This document shows positions 1 through 5,693 of a stretch of DNA of 9,762 bases, piece by piece; within the stretch, counting starts at the first letter, position 1, and every line of letters begins with the position of its first letter. The DNA is from Alphaproteobacteria bacterium UBA6347. GTDB taxonomy: Bacteria > Pseudomonadota > Alphaproteobacteria > CAAGCB01 > CAG-977. The notes beneath the pieces were generated by a model that had not been told where the DNA came from, made no database searches, and was given only the letters and a program-made list of their open reading frames with translations. The stretch covers positions 1 to 9,762 of the forward strand of contig DJRZ01000008.1 of NCBI GenBank assembly GCA_002440235.1, written 5' to 3'. The translations under genes and the position numbers were made by a program.

Positions 1-1466
1 AAGTAGCGGTCGTGGCTGATGGTGACCACCGTGCCCCGGAACTTGCGGAGGTACTCCTCCAGCCACTCCGTGGCCTGTAGGTCCAAATGGTTCGTCGGCT
101 CGTCCAGCAACAGGATATGCGGCGCGTCGCGGGTCATCACGGCGAACAGCAGGCGCGCCTTTTCCCCGCCGGACAGCTGTTCGATGCGGGTGTCGGCTTT
201 TTGCTGCGTCAGCCCGAAATTGCCCAGATGCGCGCGAATCCGCGTTTCGTTCGCGTCTTTCATAAACAGCTGCATTTGCTGGAAAGCGGTCAGAACGGGC
301 GACAGTTCTTCGGTCTGGTGCTGGGCGTAGTAGCCGACATGCAATTTCGCGGACGCCTGCATCGTCCCGCCCGCCAGGTTCAGCTTGCCCGCCAGCAGTT
401 TGGCGAAAGTCGATTTCCCGTTGCCGTTCGCGCCCAGCAGGGCGATGCGGTCGTCCGCGTCGATTCGCAAATTCAGTTTCGACAGGACGATATGGTCGCC
501 GTATCCGACGCTGCCGTCTTCGATTTTCACCAGAGGCGAGGGCAGTTCCTGCGGCGACGGGAAAGTGAAACGCAACGACGATTCGGCTGAAAAAACGGCT
601 TTGAGCGGCAGTTTTTCCAGCATTTTGACGCGGCTTTGCGCCTGTTTCGCCTTGTTCGCCTTGTACCTGAACCGGTCGACGAACGATTGCAGATGCTTGC
701 GCGTTTCCTCGATTTTCGCGGCTTGCTTCTGTTCGTTTTCCAGTTGCAGGGCGCGGGTTTGCTCGAACGCGTCGTAATTGCCGCCGTAGCAGGCGATTTT
801 CAGGTTTTCAACGTGCAGAATGCGGGTGCAAAGGCGGTTCAGCAAAGACCGGTCGTGACTGATGACGACCAGCGTGCCGCCGTACTTTTCCAGATAGTTT
901 TCCAGCCACAGCGTCGCTTCCAAATCCAAATGGTTGGTCGGTTCGTCCAATAACAGAATGTCGGACGGCACGAACAGCGCCGACGCCAGCGACACGCGCA
1001 TGCGCCACCCGCCCGAAAAGTCGGACAAGGGCTGTTTCTGCTGTTCGGCGGAAAATCCCAAACCGTACAAAATCGCGCCGGCGCGCGCTTCGGCGGAATT
1101 GGCGCCGATGACGTTCAAACGTTCGTGCAGTTCGCCGATTTTGACACCGTCGCTTGACGCTTCCGCCTTTTCCAGTTCCGCCAGCAGTTCCGTTCGTTCC
1201 GTGTCGGCTTGCAGAACGCAATCCAGCAGGGACAGGCTCGTGTCCGCGATTTCCTGCCGGACGGTCGCGATCCGTTGTCCCTTTGTCGTGCGAATGTCGC
1301 CGTCGTCGGGGGACAGTTCGCCCAAGATCAGGCGGAACAGCGTCGTTTTTCCCGTTCCGTTCCGTCCGGTCAGTCCGACTTTCTGTCCGTCGGAGATGTG
1401 GGCGGACGCCTTGTCGAACAGCAGGCGACCGCCGAAGCGCAATGTGATGTCGTTGATATCCAGCAT
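1..1466 (-). CDS. yheS: ABC-F family ATPase, YheS-like (3' end beyond window)
   Basis: Soluble protein with two ATP-binding cassettes and no membrane segments. ABC-F proteins bind the ribosome and act in translation; the exact role of YheS-type members is poorly defined. The reading frame runs leftward from ATG at 1466 and gives 488 codons before the window edge. Cassette 1 has Walker A GRNGTGKT (34-41), signature SGGWR (151-155), Walker B LLLDEPTNHLD (171-181) and H-loop ISHDR (202-206). The linker (about 236-290) carries the DRFRYKANKAKQAQSR stretch typical of the ABC-F tRNA-interaction arm. Cassette 2 has GANGNGKST (345-353), LSGGEK (431-436), DEPTNHLD (455-462) and ISHDR (483-487). The phrase DFSGGWRMR and the linker resemble E. 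coli YheS more than Uup or EttA, which is judged from memory. The family normally continues for another 100 residues or more. The start MLDINDITL fits the family, but no clear Shine-Dalgarno precedes it. The last ~30 codons use different synonymous codons (see findings). Confidence 0.95.
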   Translation of the reverse strand, partial: MLDINDITLRFGGRLLFDKASAHISDGQKVGLTGRNGTGKTTLFRLILGELSPDDGDIRTTKGQRIATVRQEIADTSLSLLDCVLQADTERTELLAELEKAEASSDGVKIGELHERLNVIGANSAEARAGAILYGLGFSAEQQKQPLSDFSGGWRMRVSLASALFVPSDILLLDEPTNHLDLEATLWLENYLEKYGGTLVVISHDRSLLNRLCTRILHVENLKIACYGGNYDAFEQTRALQLENEQKQAAKIEETRKHLQSFVDRFRYKANKAKQAQSRVKMLEKLPLKAVFSAESSLRFTFPSPQELPSPLVKIEDGSVGYGDHIVLSKLNLRIDADDRIALLGANGNGKSTFAKLLAGKLNLAGGTMQASAKLHVGYYAQHQTEELSPVLTAFQQMQLFMKDANETRIRAHLGNFGLTQQKADTRIEQLSGGEKARLLFAVMTRDAPHILLLDEPTNHLDLQATEWLEEYLRKFRGTVVTISHDRY

Positions 1467-1558
1467 AGTGGCGGGACTGTAACCGATAATCCGGAAAAAG
1501 AAAAGGCTTTTGAAACGTCCGCTTTACAAAACGCGATTTTTGGGCAAAGATTGAAGGC
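1467..1558. promoter_or_regulatory. Divergent intergenic region between the ABC-F and Sel1 genes
   Basis: These 92 bp separate two head-to-head genes, so promoters for both should lie here. The centre is AT-rich. On the plus strand TTTACA (1523-1528) is followed after 17 bp by AAAGAT (1546-1551), but that would start transcription almost at the Sel1 ATG. On the minus strand GATTAT (read from 1492 to 1487) could be a -10 for the ABC-F gene, with only a poor -35. The Sel1 start at 1559 has GAAGG (1553-1557) unusually close. I cannot assign either promoter with confidence. Confidence 0.4.
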
Positions 1559-2209
1559 ATGAGCAATCGCTGGTATTACACAAAGGTCTTTTTTCTGCGC
1601 TACAAATCGCAGCTGATTCTGGGCGCCGCCGTTTTCGTCGCGGGGTTTCTGGCGGCGGTGTTTCTGGCGGGCGGTCCCAAAGTCCCCAAAACCGAACGCG
1701 AGTTTTCCGAAGCGATGAAGACGGGACGGCATCTGTACGAAACGGGACGTTACGCCGACGCTTTCAAACACCTGATCTATCCCGCCGAACACGGGTACGC
1801 CGACGCGCGCTATCTGCTGGGCGAAATGTACTACAACGGCTTGGGCGTCGAAAAAAACGCCAAGCGCGCGTTTGAAAATTTCAAAGCCGCGGCGGAACGG
1901 TCCGTCCCCGCGAAATACATGGCGGCGTCGATGGCTTTCCGCGGCGAAGCGAAGCAAATGCCCAAAGGCTGGGCGACGGCGCGGCTGACGCAGGTCGCGT
2001 ATCGGGGCTGCAAGCGCGCGCAGAACGACCTGGGGATCTATTCCCTGATGTCGGGCGATTTCGAACAGGCTTATTTTTGGCTGTCGCTGGCGGGCGGGGG
2101 CGCGTCCGAACGCGCGCAAAAAGCGCTGGAAACCGCCGCGTCGAAGCTGACGGACTATCAGCGCGGACTGCTGGACGTCGAAATAAAGGGCTTCGTTCCC
2201 CGAAAATAA
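1559..2209 (+). CDS. Membrane-anchored Sel1-repeat (TPR-like) protein
   Basis: A 216-residue protein of unknown specific role. The N-terminus is basic (K9, R14, K16) and is followed by one hydrophobic segment at about 18-37, read as an uncleaved signal anchor with the C-terminal part in the periplasm. Residues 66-114 form a clear Sel1 repeat: an ADAF helix, then AEHGYADARYLLGEMYYNG, then LGVEKNAKRAFENFKAAAE. A second, more degenerate repeat covers about 141-180 (ARLTQVAYRGCKRAQNDLG, then DFEQAYFWLSLAG). Sel1 repeats make alpha-solenoids that usually serve as protein-binding scaffolds, so no enzymatic activity is expected. The gene is divergent from the ABC-F gene, and the ndk promoter lies just downstream, so it may be transcribed alone. 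Its ATG has only a close-spaced GAAGG upstream. The partner cannot be inferred. Confidence 0.85.
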   Translation: MSNRWYYTKVFFLRYKSQLILGAAVFVAGFLAAVFLAGGPKVPKTEREFSEAMKTGRHLYETGRYADAFKHLIYPAEHGYADARYLLGEMYYNGLGVEKNAKRAFENFKAAAERSVPAKYMAASMAFRGEAKQMPKGWATARLTQVAYRGCKRAQNDLGIYSLMSGDFEQAYFWLSLAGGGASERAQKALETAASKLTDYQRGLLDVEIKGFVPRK

Positions 2210-2221
2210 ACAAATTGCGTG

Positions 2222-2250
2222 TTGAAAGGTCGCGCAAGGACGGGTATAAA
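2222..2250 (+). promoter_or_regulatory. Sigma70-type promoter for ndk (and perhaps the downstream operon)
   Basis: TTGAAA (2222-2227) and TATAAA (2245-2250) are separated by exactly 17 bp. Each hexamer differs from consensus at one position. The predicted start is near 2257, giving a leader of about 33 nt that contains the ndk Shine-Dalgarno AGAGGA (2280-2285). A short inverted repeat, TTGCG (2215-2219) and CGCAA (2233-2237), brackets the -35 box. A GANTC site (GAATC, 2257-2261) sits at the predicted start point. The promoter assignment is by consensus match only. Confidence 0.65.
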
Positions 2251-2289
2251 GAAGCGGAATCTTTTTAACTTTTAACATCAGAGGATAAA

Positions 2290-2712
2290 ATGACCGTACA
2301 ACGCACATTTTCCATCATCAAACCCGACGCCACCCGCCGCAACCTGACGGGCAAGATCAACGCCGTCATCGAAGAAAACGGTCTGCGCATCGTCGCCCAG
2401 CGCCGCGTGCGCCTGACGACCGAGCAGGCGAAGGCTTTTTACGACGTCCACGCCGGCAAGCCGTTCTATGACGAACTGGTCGCGTTCATGACGTCCGAAC
2501 CCGTCGTCGTTCAGGTGCTGGAAGGCGAAAACGCCGTCGCGCATTACCGCGAAGTCATGGGCGCCACCAACCCCGAAAAAGCCGCCGAAGGCACGATTCG
2601 CAAAATGTTCGCCGTTTCCATGGGCGAAAATTCCGTCCACGGTTCGGATTCCGAAGAAAACGCCGCCCGCGAAATCGGCTTTTTCTTCTCGCAATGCGAC
2701 ATCGTCGGTTGA
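2290..2712 (+). CDS. ndk: Nucleoside diphosphate kinase
   Basis: Transfers the gamma-phosphate from ATP to other (d)NDPs through a phosphohistidine intermediate, keeping the NTP and dNTP pools balanced in the cytoplasm. The 140-residue length is normal for a bacterial Ndk. The N-terminus has the usual TFSIIKPDA with K11. The active-site stretch NSVHGSDS (114-121) carries the phospho-accepting His117, and GTIRKMFA (101-108) carries the conserved nucleotide-binding Arg104. The start is secure: ATG at 2290 is preceded by AGAGGA with 4-nt spacing and a strong promoter. Only 35 bp separate it from the DUF2066 gene, with no terminator seen, so read-through is likely. Nothing in the protein is unusual. 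Confidence 0.98.
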   Translation: MTVQRTFSIIKPDATRRNLTGKINAVIEENGLRIVAQRRVRLTTEQAKAFYDVHAGKPFYDELVAFMTSEPVVVQVLEGENAVAHYREVMGATNPEKAAEGTIRKMFAVSMGENSVHGSDSEENAAREIGFFFSQCDIVG

Positions 2713-2728
2713 TTTGACTTGATTTGAA
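2709..2728 (+). repeat. Two tandem 10-bp copies at the ndk 3' end
   Basis: TTGATTTGAC (2709-2718) is followed directly by TTGATTTGAA (2719-2728), nine of ten bases identical. The first copy includes the ndk stop codon TGA (2710-2712). It looks like a small local duplication in the 35-bp spacer; no function can be inferred. Confidence 0.6.
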
Positions 2729-2732
2729 AAAT

Positions 2733-2738
2733 GCGGAG
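2733..2738 (+). promoter_or_regulatory. Shine-Dalgarno site fixing the DUF2066 gene start
   Basis: GCGGAG at 2733-2738 lies 9 nt before ATG 2748 (6 nt before the alternative GTG 2745). It lies downstream of the in-frame TTG at 2724, so that longer start is unlikely. Starting at 2748 also places the basic MKKK directly before the hydrophobic signal-peptide core. Confidence 0.6.
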
Positions 2739-2747
2739 CCGCCTGTG

Positions 2748-3917
2748 ATGAAAAAGAAAACGATCCTTTTTGCGACAGTCTTGACCGCCGTTCTGTTCGG
2801 CGCGTCCGCCGGTCGCGCGCAGACGGCTTCCGTTGATTCGAAAATGTTTTCCGCGGGGGGCGTTCAGGTCGACGTGACCGCCGCAAACGCCTCCGCCGCC
2901 CGCGATCAGGCGATGCAGGACGGGCAGAAAAAGGCGCTGATGGTCGTCATGGAACGCGTGACGCCGTCCTATGTCGCCGAACAGTTGCCCGAACTGGTGC
3001 CGGACAACATTCAAAACTATGTCCGCGACGTGCGCGTGATGAACGAAAAATCGTCCTCCGTGCGCTATATGGCGACGTTGGAGGTCAGATTCGACCCCGA
3101 CGCCGTGCGCGAACTGTTGCGCCAGAACGGCGTGCCGTACGTCAGAACGTCGGGCAAGCCGCTGTTGATTCTGCCGCTGTACAAACGTTCTCCGTCCGCC
3201 GCGCCCGTTTTGTGGTCGGAAGACAACGCGTGGCTGCGCGCGTGGCTGAACAGGACGGCGGAAAGCTATATGGTGCCGCTGTTCGTCCCGATGGGCGAGC
3301 TGTCCGATTTGCAGACGCTGAACGCCGAACAGGTGGCGCGCGGCGATCTGGACGCGGCGCGGGCTTTGGCGAAACGCTACGAGGCGGAGGGAATCCTGAT
3401 CGTCAAACTGGTGCGCCGCGGCAACACCTTTTCCGTCGAAGGGCGCGCCATGGACGAAACGACGGCGTCCGAAATTCCGAATTTCGATTTTTCGGTCGCT
3501 TTTTCCGGCAACACCGCGTCGACGATGGCTTACGCCGTTAAAAAGGTCGTCGCGCATCTGGAAAACGTCTGGAAAAGCGAACAGATGGTTCAGTTTAACG
3601 AAGAGGCGTCGCTGGTCGCTCTGGTTTCCGTTTCCGATTTGAAACAGTGGGAAAAGATCAAATCGCGTCTGGAACGCATACCCATCGTCAGCTCTTTTTA
3701 TTTGCAGGCGGCGCGCGCCGGCGTGTTGCAGCTGACCGTTTTCTTCGCCGAAAATCTGGAACGCCTGCAAAGGGAAATGAACAAAAGAATGCTGACGCTG
3801 GACGTTTTGCCGTCGGGCGTGTTCAAACTGGGCGCGTCCGAAACCGTTTCCTATCTGGCGGGCGGGACGAAAAAATCCGGCGACGGCATGATGTCCGCGG
3901 CTGAAAAAGCGCGCTGA
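2748..3917 (+). CDS. Secreted DUF2066-domain protein
   Basis: A 389-residue protein of a conserved proteobacterial family whose function is not known to me. It begins with a typical Sec signal peptide: MKKK, a hydrophobic core at about 5-20, then AGRA with likely cleavage after Ala24. No lipobox Cys is present, so the mature protein should be soluble or peripheral in the periplasm. Family features are the N-terminal VQVDVTAANASAARDQAM segment (39-56), RYMATLEVRFDPDAVRELL (106-124) and the KPLLILPLYK strand (137-146). The C-terminal part (about 280-370) is mixed alpha/beta with no motif I recognise. The ATG is preferred over an upstream in-frame TTG at 2724 because of the signal peptide and the GCGGAG site. 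It lies between ndk and a PerM-like gene. Proteins of this family often neighbour purM, perM or hda genes, recalled and not checked here. Confidence 0.88.
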   Translation: MKKKTILFATVLTAVLFGASAGRAQTASVDSKMFSAGGVQVDVTAANASAARDQAMQDGQKKALMVVMERVTPSYVAEQLPELVPDNIQNYVRDVRVMNEKSSSVRYMATLEVRFDPDAVRELLRQNGVPYVRTSGKPLLILPLYKRSPSAAPVLWSEDNAWLRAWLNRTAESYMVPLFVPMGELSDLQTLNAEQVARGDLDAARALAKRYEAEGILIVKLVRRGNTFSVEGRAMDETTASEIPNFDFSVAFSGNTASTMAYAVKKVVAHLENVWKSEQMVQFNEEASLVALVSVSDLKQWEKIKSRLERIPIVSSFYLQAARAGVLQLTVFFAENLERLQREMNKRMLTLDVLPSGVFKLGASETVSYLAGGTKKSGDGMMSAAEKAR

Positions 3918-3940
3918 CGCGATCCGAAAAGGAAACGCCC

Positions 3941-4999
3941 ATGTCGAATATGCAGAAATTGATCGTCTGGTCCGCGGCGTTCGCCCTGTTTTTGGCGGGC
4001 GTCTATGTGTTGCGCGACGTCTTGCTGCCGTTCGTGGCGGGAATCGTCATCGCGTATTTTCTGGATCCGGTCACGTCGAAACTGCAAAAGCGGATTCATT
4101 CCAGAATCGCGGCGGTGTGCATCGTGTCCGCCGTTTTGATCCTGTTGTTTTTGCTGTGCGTGCTGATCGTCGTGCCGATCGTTCAAAAGCAGTTGAGTCT
4201 GTTCGTCGCCAATCTGCCGCTGTACGTCAGTCTGCTGTGGGAAAAAATCGAACCTTACGTCAACGACGTCCGGCATTTGCTGCCGAAACAGGCGGACACC
4301 CTGCGCCAGAACGCGGCGGGGCATTTGTCCGGCGGTGTGAAGATTCTGCTGGGGACGGCGCAAAAACTGCTGTCCGGCAGTATGGCTCTGGTCAATCTGC
4401 TGTCCGTTCTGGTGATCACGCCCGTCGTCGCGTTTTACCTGTTGCGCGATTGGACGAAGTTCTGTCTGGCGATCCGCCGTTTGATGCCGCGCGAAGAGGC
4501 AAAGACGATCCGTTCCCTGCTGGCGCAGATGAACGACATCATTTCGGGGTTCGTGCGCGGACAGGCGACCGTTTGCCTGTGTCTGGGCGTGTTCTACGCC
4601 GTCGGGCTGACGCTGTCGGGGCTGGATTTGGGATTGCTGATCGGTTTGGGCATCGGGGCGATGTCCTTTATTCCGTATGTCGGATCGACCGTCGGATTCG
4701 CCCTCAGCGTCGGTTTGGCGGCTGTGCAGTTCGACGACTGGCACCGCGTTGCCGTGATCGTGGTTGTGTTCTTTTTGGGGCAGATGCTGGAAGGCAACGT
4801 CCTGACGCCGAAGCTGGTCGGGGAAAAAGTCGGACTGCACCCCGTGTGGGTGATGTTCGCTTTGCTGGCGGGCGCGGCTTTATTCGGCTTTTTGGGGGTT
4901 CTGATCGCCGTTCCCGCCGCCGCGATTATCGGCGTTCTGGTGCGTTTCGGCATTCAGAAGTATATGGAAAGCCCGCTGTATCTGGGAAAAAACGCCTGA
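3941..4999 (+). CDS. AI-2E/PerM-family membrane protein
   Basis: A 352-residue polytopic inner-membrane protein of the AI-2E transporter family (PerM, YdiK and TqsA relatives). Hydrophobic segments are seen near 8-24, 26-42, 57-82, 148-168, 208-260 (at least two helices), 269-285 and 303-336. The long polar stretch at about 83-147 is the usual extra-membrane domain. Family signatures include SGFVRGQ (202-208), FIPYVGS (243-249), EGNVLTPKLVGEKVGLHPVWV (284-304, key residues P290, G297, P301) and GFLGVLIAVPAAA (316-328). The family name comes from TqsA and does not show autoinducer-2 transport; ion exchange or other substrates are equally possible. A clear AAGGAA-like site (3929-3934) precedes the ATG. 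The stop is one base before hdaA, so the two are probably translated together. Confidence 0.93.
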   Translation: MSNMQKLIVWSAAFALFLAGVYVLRDVLLPFVAGIVIAYFLDPVTSKLQKRIHSRIAAVCIVSAVLILLFLLCVLIVVPIVQKQLSLFVANLPLYVSLLWEKIEPYVNDVRHLLPKQADTLRQNAAGHLSGGVKILLGTAQKLLSGSMALVNLLSVLVITPVVAFYLLRDWTKFCLAIRRLMPREEAKTIRSLLAQMNDIISGFVRGQATVCLCLGVFYAVGLTLSGLDLGLLIGLGIGAMSFIPYVGSTVGFALSVGLAAVQFDDWHRVAVIVVVFFLGQMLEGNVLTPKLVGEKVGLHPVWVMFALLAGAALFGFLGVLIAVPAAAIIGVLVRFGIQKYMESPLYLGKNA

Positions 5000-5000
5000 A

Positions 5001-5693
5001 ATGCCCGACCTTTTTCATCAGACCGCTTTTGATTTGCCCGTGCGTTCCCTGACGGGGCGCGGGGATTTCTTCGTCGCGCCCGAAAACGCGGCGGCGGCGG
5101 CGCTGATCGACTCCTTTCCGAACGGTTTTTACGGCGCGGTCATTTACGGCGAAAAGGGGTGCGGCAAAACGCATCTGGCGCATTTGTTCGGCGAAACCGT
5201 GTTCGCCAAAACGGGAAAAACGGCGGAAATCTTATCCGCGGCGGACTTTTTCGCGTCCGCGTCCGACGGTTTGCCGCAAAAAAGCCCGTATCTGGTTTTG
5301 GAAAACGTCGCCGCCCCCGTGGACGAACCGGCGCTGTTTCACCTGCTGAACACGGCGAAAAGCCTGAACGGCTTTGTTCTGATGACGTCCGAACGTCCGC
5401 CCGCGGGGTGGAATTTGCGTCTGCCCGATCTGATGACGCGGCTGAAATCCCTGCCGTGCGCGGAAATCCGCCCGCCGGACGAAACGTTGATGCGCGCCGT
5501 TCTGGTCAAGCAGTTCGCCGACCGGCAGCTGACGGTCGCGCCCGAAGTCGTCGCCTATGTTTTGAAAAACATCGAACGGTCGTTCAAGGCGCTGTCGTTT
5601 GTCGCGCGGCGCGCGGACGAGCTGTCTTTGGAACGCAAAAACGCCGTGACCGTTCCCCTGATCCGTCGGGTGCTGTCGGAGATGAGGGCGTGA
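5001..5693 (+). CDS. hdaA: HdaA-like DnaA-related replication regulator
   Basis: A 230-residue AAA+ protein related to DnaA domain III but lacking the DNA-binding domain IV. HdaA/Hda binds the sliding clamp and stimulates ATP hydrolysis by DnaA, preventing re-initiation. Residues 7-13 (QTAFDLP) sit where Hda proteins carry the QLxLPL-like clamp-binding motif. Walker A is GEKGCGKT (50-57). The Walker B region is YLVLENV (97-103), with Glu where DnaA has Asp. LPDLMTRLKS (141-150) matches the region containing the arginine finger (Arg147), and ERSFKALSFVARRAD (192-206) matches the sensor-II helix. The length is normal for HdaA. The ATG follows the upstream stop by one base with only a weak Shine-Dalgarno, suggesting coupling. 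The stop overlaps the next gene's GTG. A generic DnaA-like ATPase is the alternative, but the N-terminal motif favours HdaA. Confidence 0.9.
   Translation: MPDLFHQTAFDLPVRSLTGRGDFFVAPENAAAAALIDSFPNGFYGAVIYGEKGCGKTHLAHLFGETVFAKTGKTAEILSAADFFASASDGLPQKSPYLVLENVAAPVDEPALFHLLNTAKSLNGFVLMTSERPPAGWNLRLPDLMTRLKSLPCAEIRPPDETLMRAVLVKQFADRQLTVAPEVVAYVLKNIERSFKALSFVARRADELSLERKNAVTVPLIRRVLSEMRA

Noticed and set aside
1..955. DNA-level similarity between positions 1-115 and 840-955
   Set aside because: These are the equivalent Walker B to H-loop segments of the two cassettes of one ABC-F protein, an ancient internal duplication and not a mobile repeat.
1481..1492. GATAAT box on the plus strand as a Sel1-gene promoter
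   Set aside because: No -35-like hexamer lies at suitable spacing upstream, and that region is the start of the ABC-F coding sequence on the other strand.
808..1566. 252-codon minus-strand frame opposite the left-edge region
   Set aside because: It is frame-shifted relative to the ABC-F gene, which has all expected ATPase motifs in another minus-strand frame. Its product is Arg-rich without motifs.
2544..3770. 408-codon open frame on the minus strand opposite the DUF2066 gene
   Set aside because: It is in exact antisense register with a clear protein family member. Its product is rich in His, Arg, Gln and Phe without motifs, as expected from complementing GC-rich codons.
3941..4999. Autoinducer-2 exporter and quorum-sensing system
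   Set aside because: Only the family name suggests it. No lsr or luxS genes are in the window, and family members have other proposed roles.
5159..5689. 177-codon N-terminal extension of the glycosyltransferase frame
   Set aside because: It lies wholly within hdaA in another frame, has an Arg-rich composition, and GT2 proteins begin at the VSVVMPVFN strand reached by the GTG at 5690.
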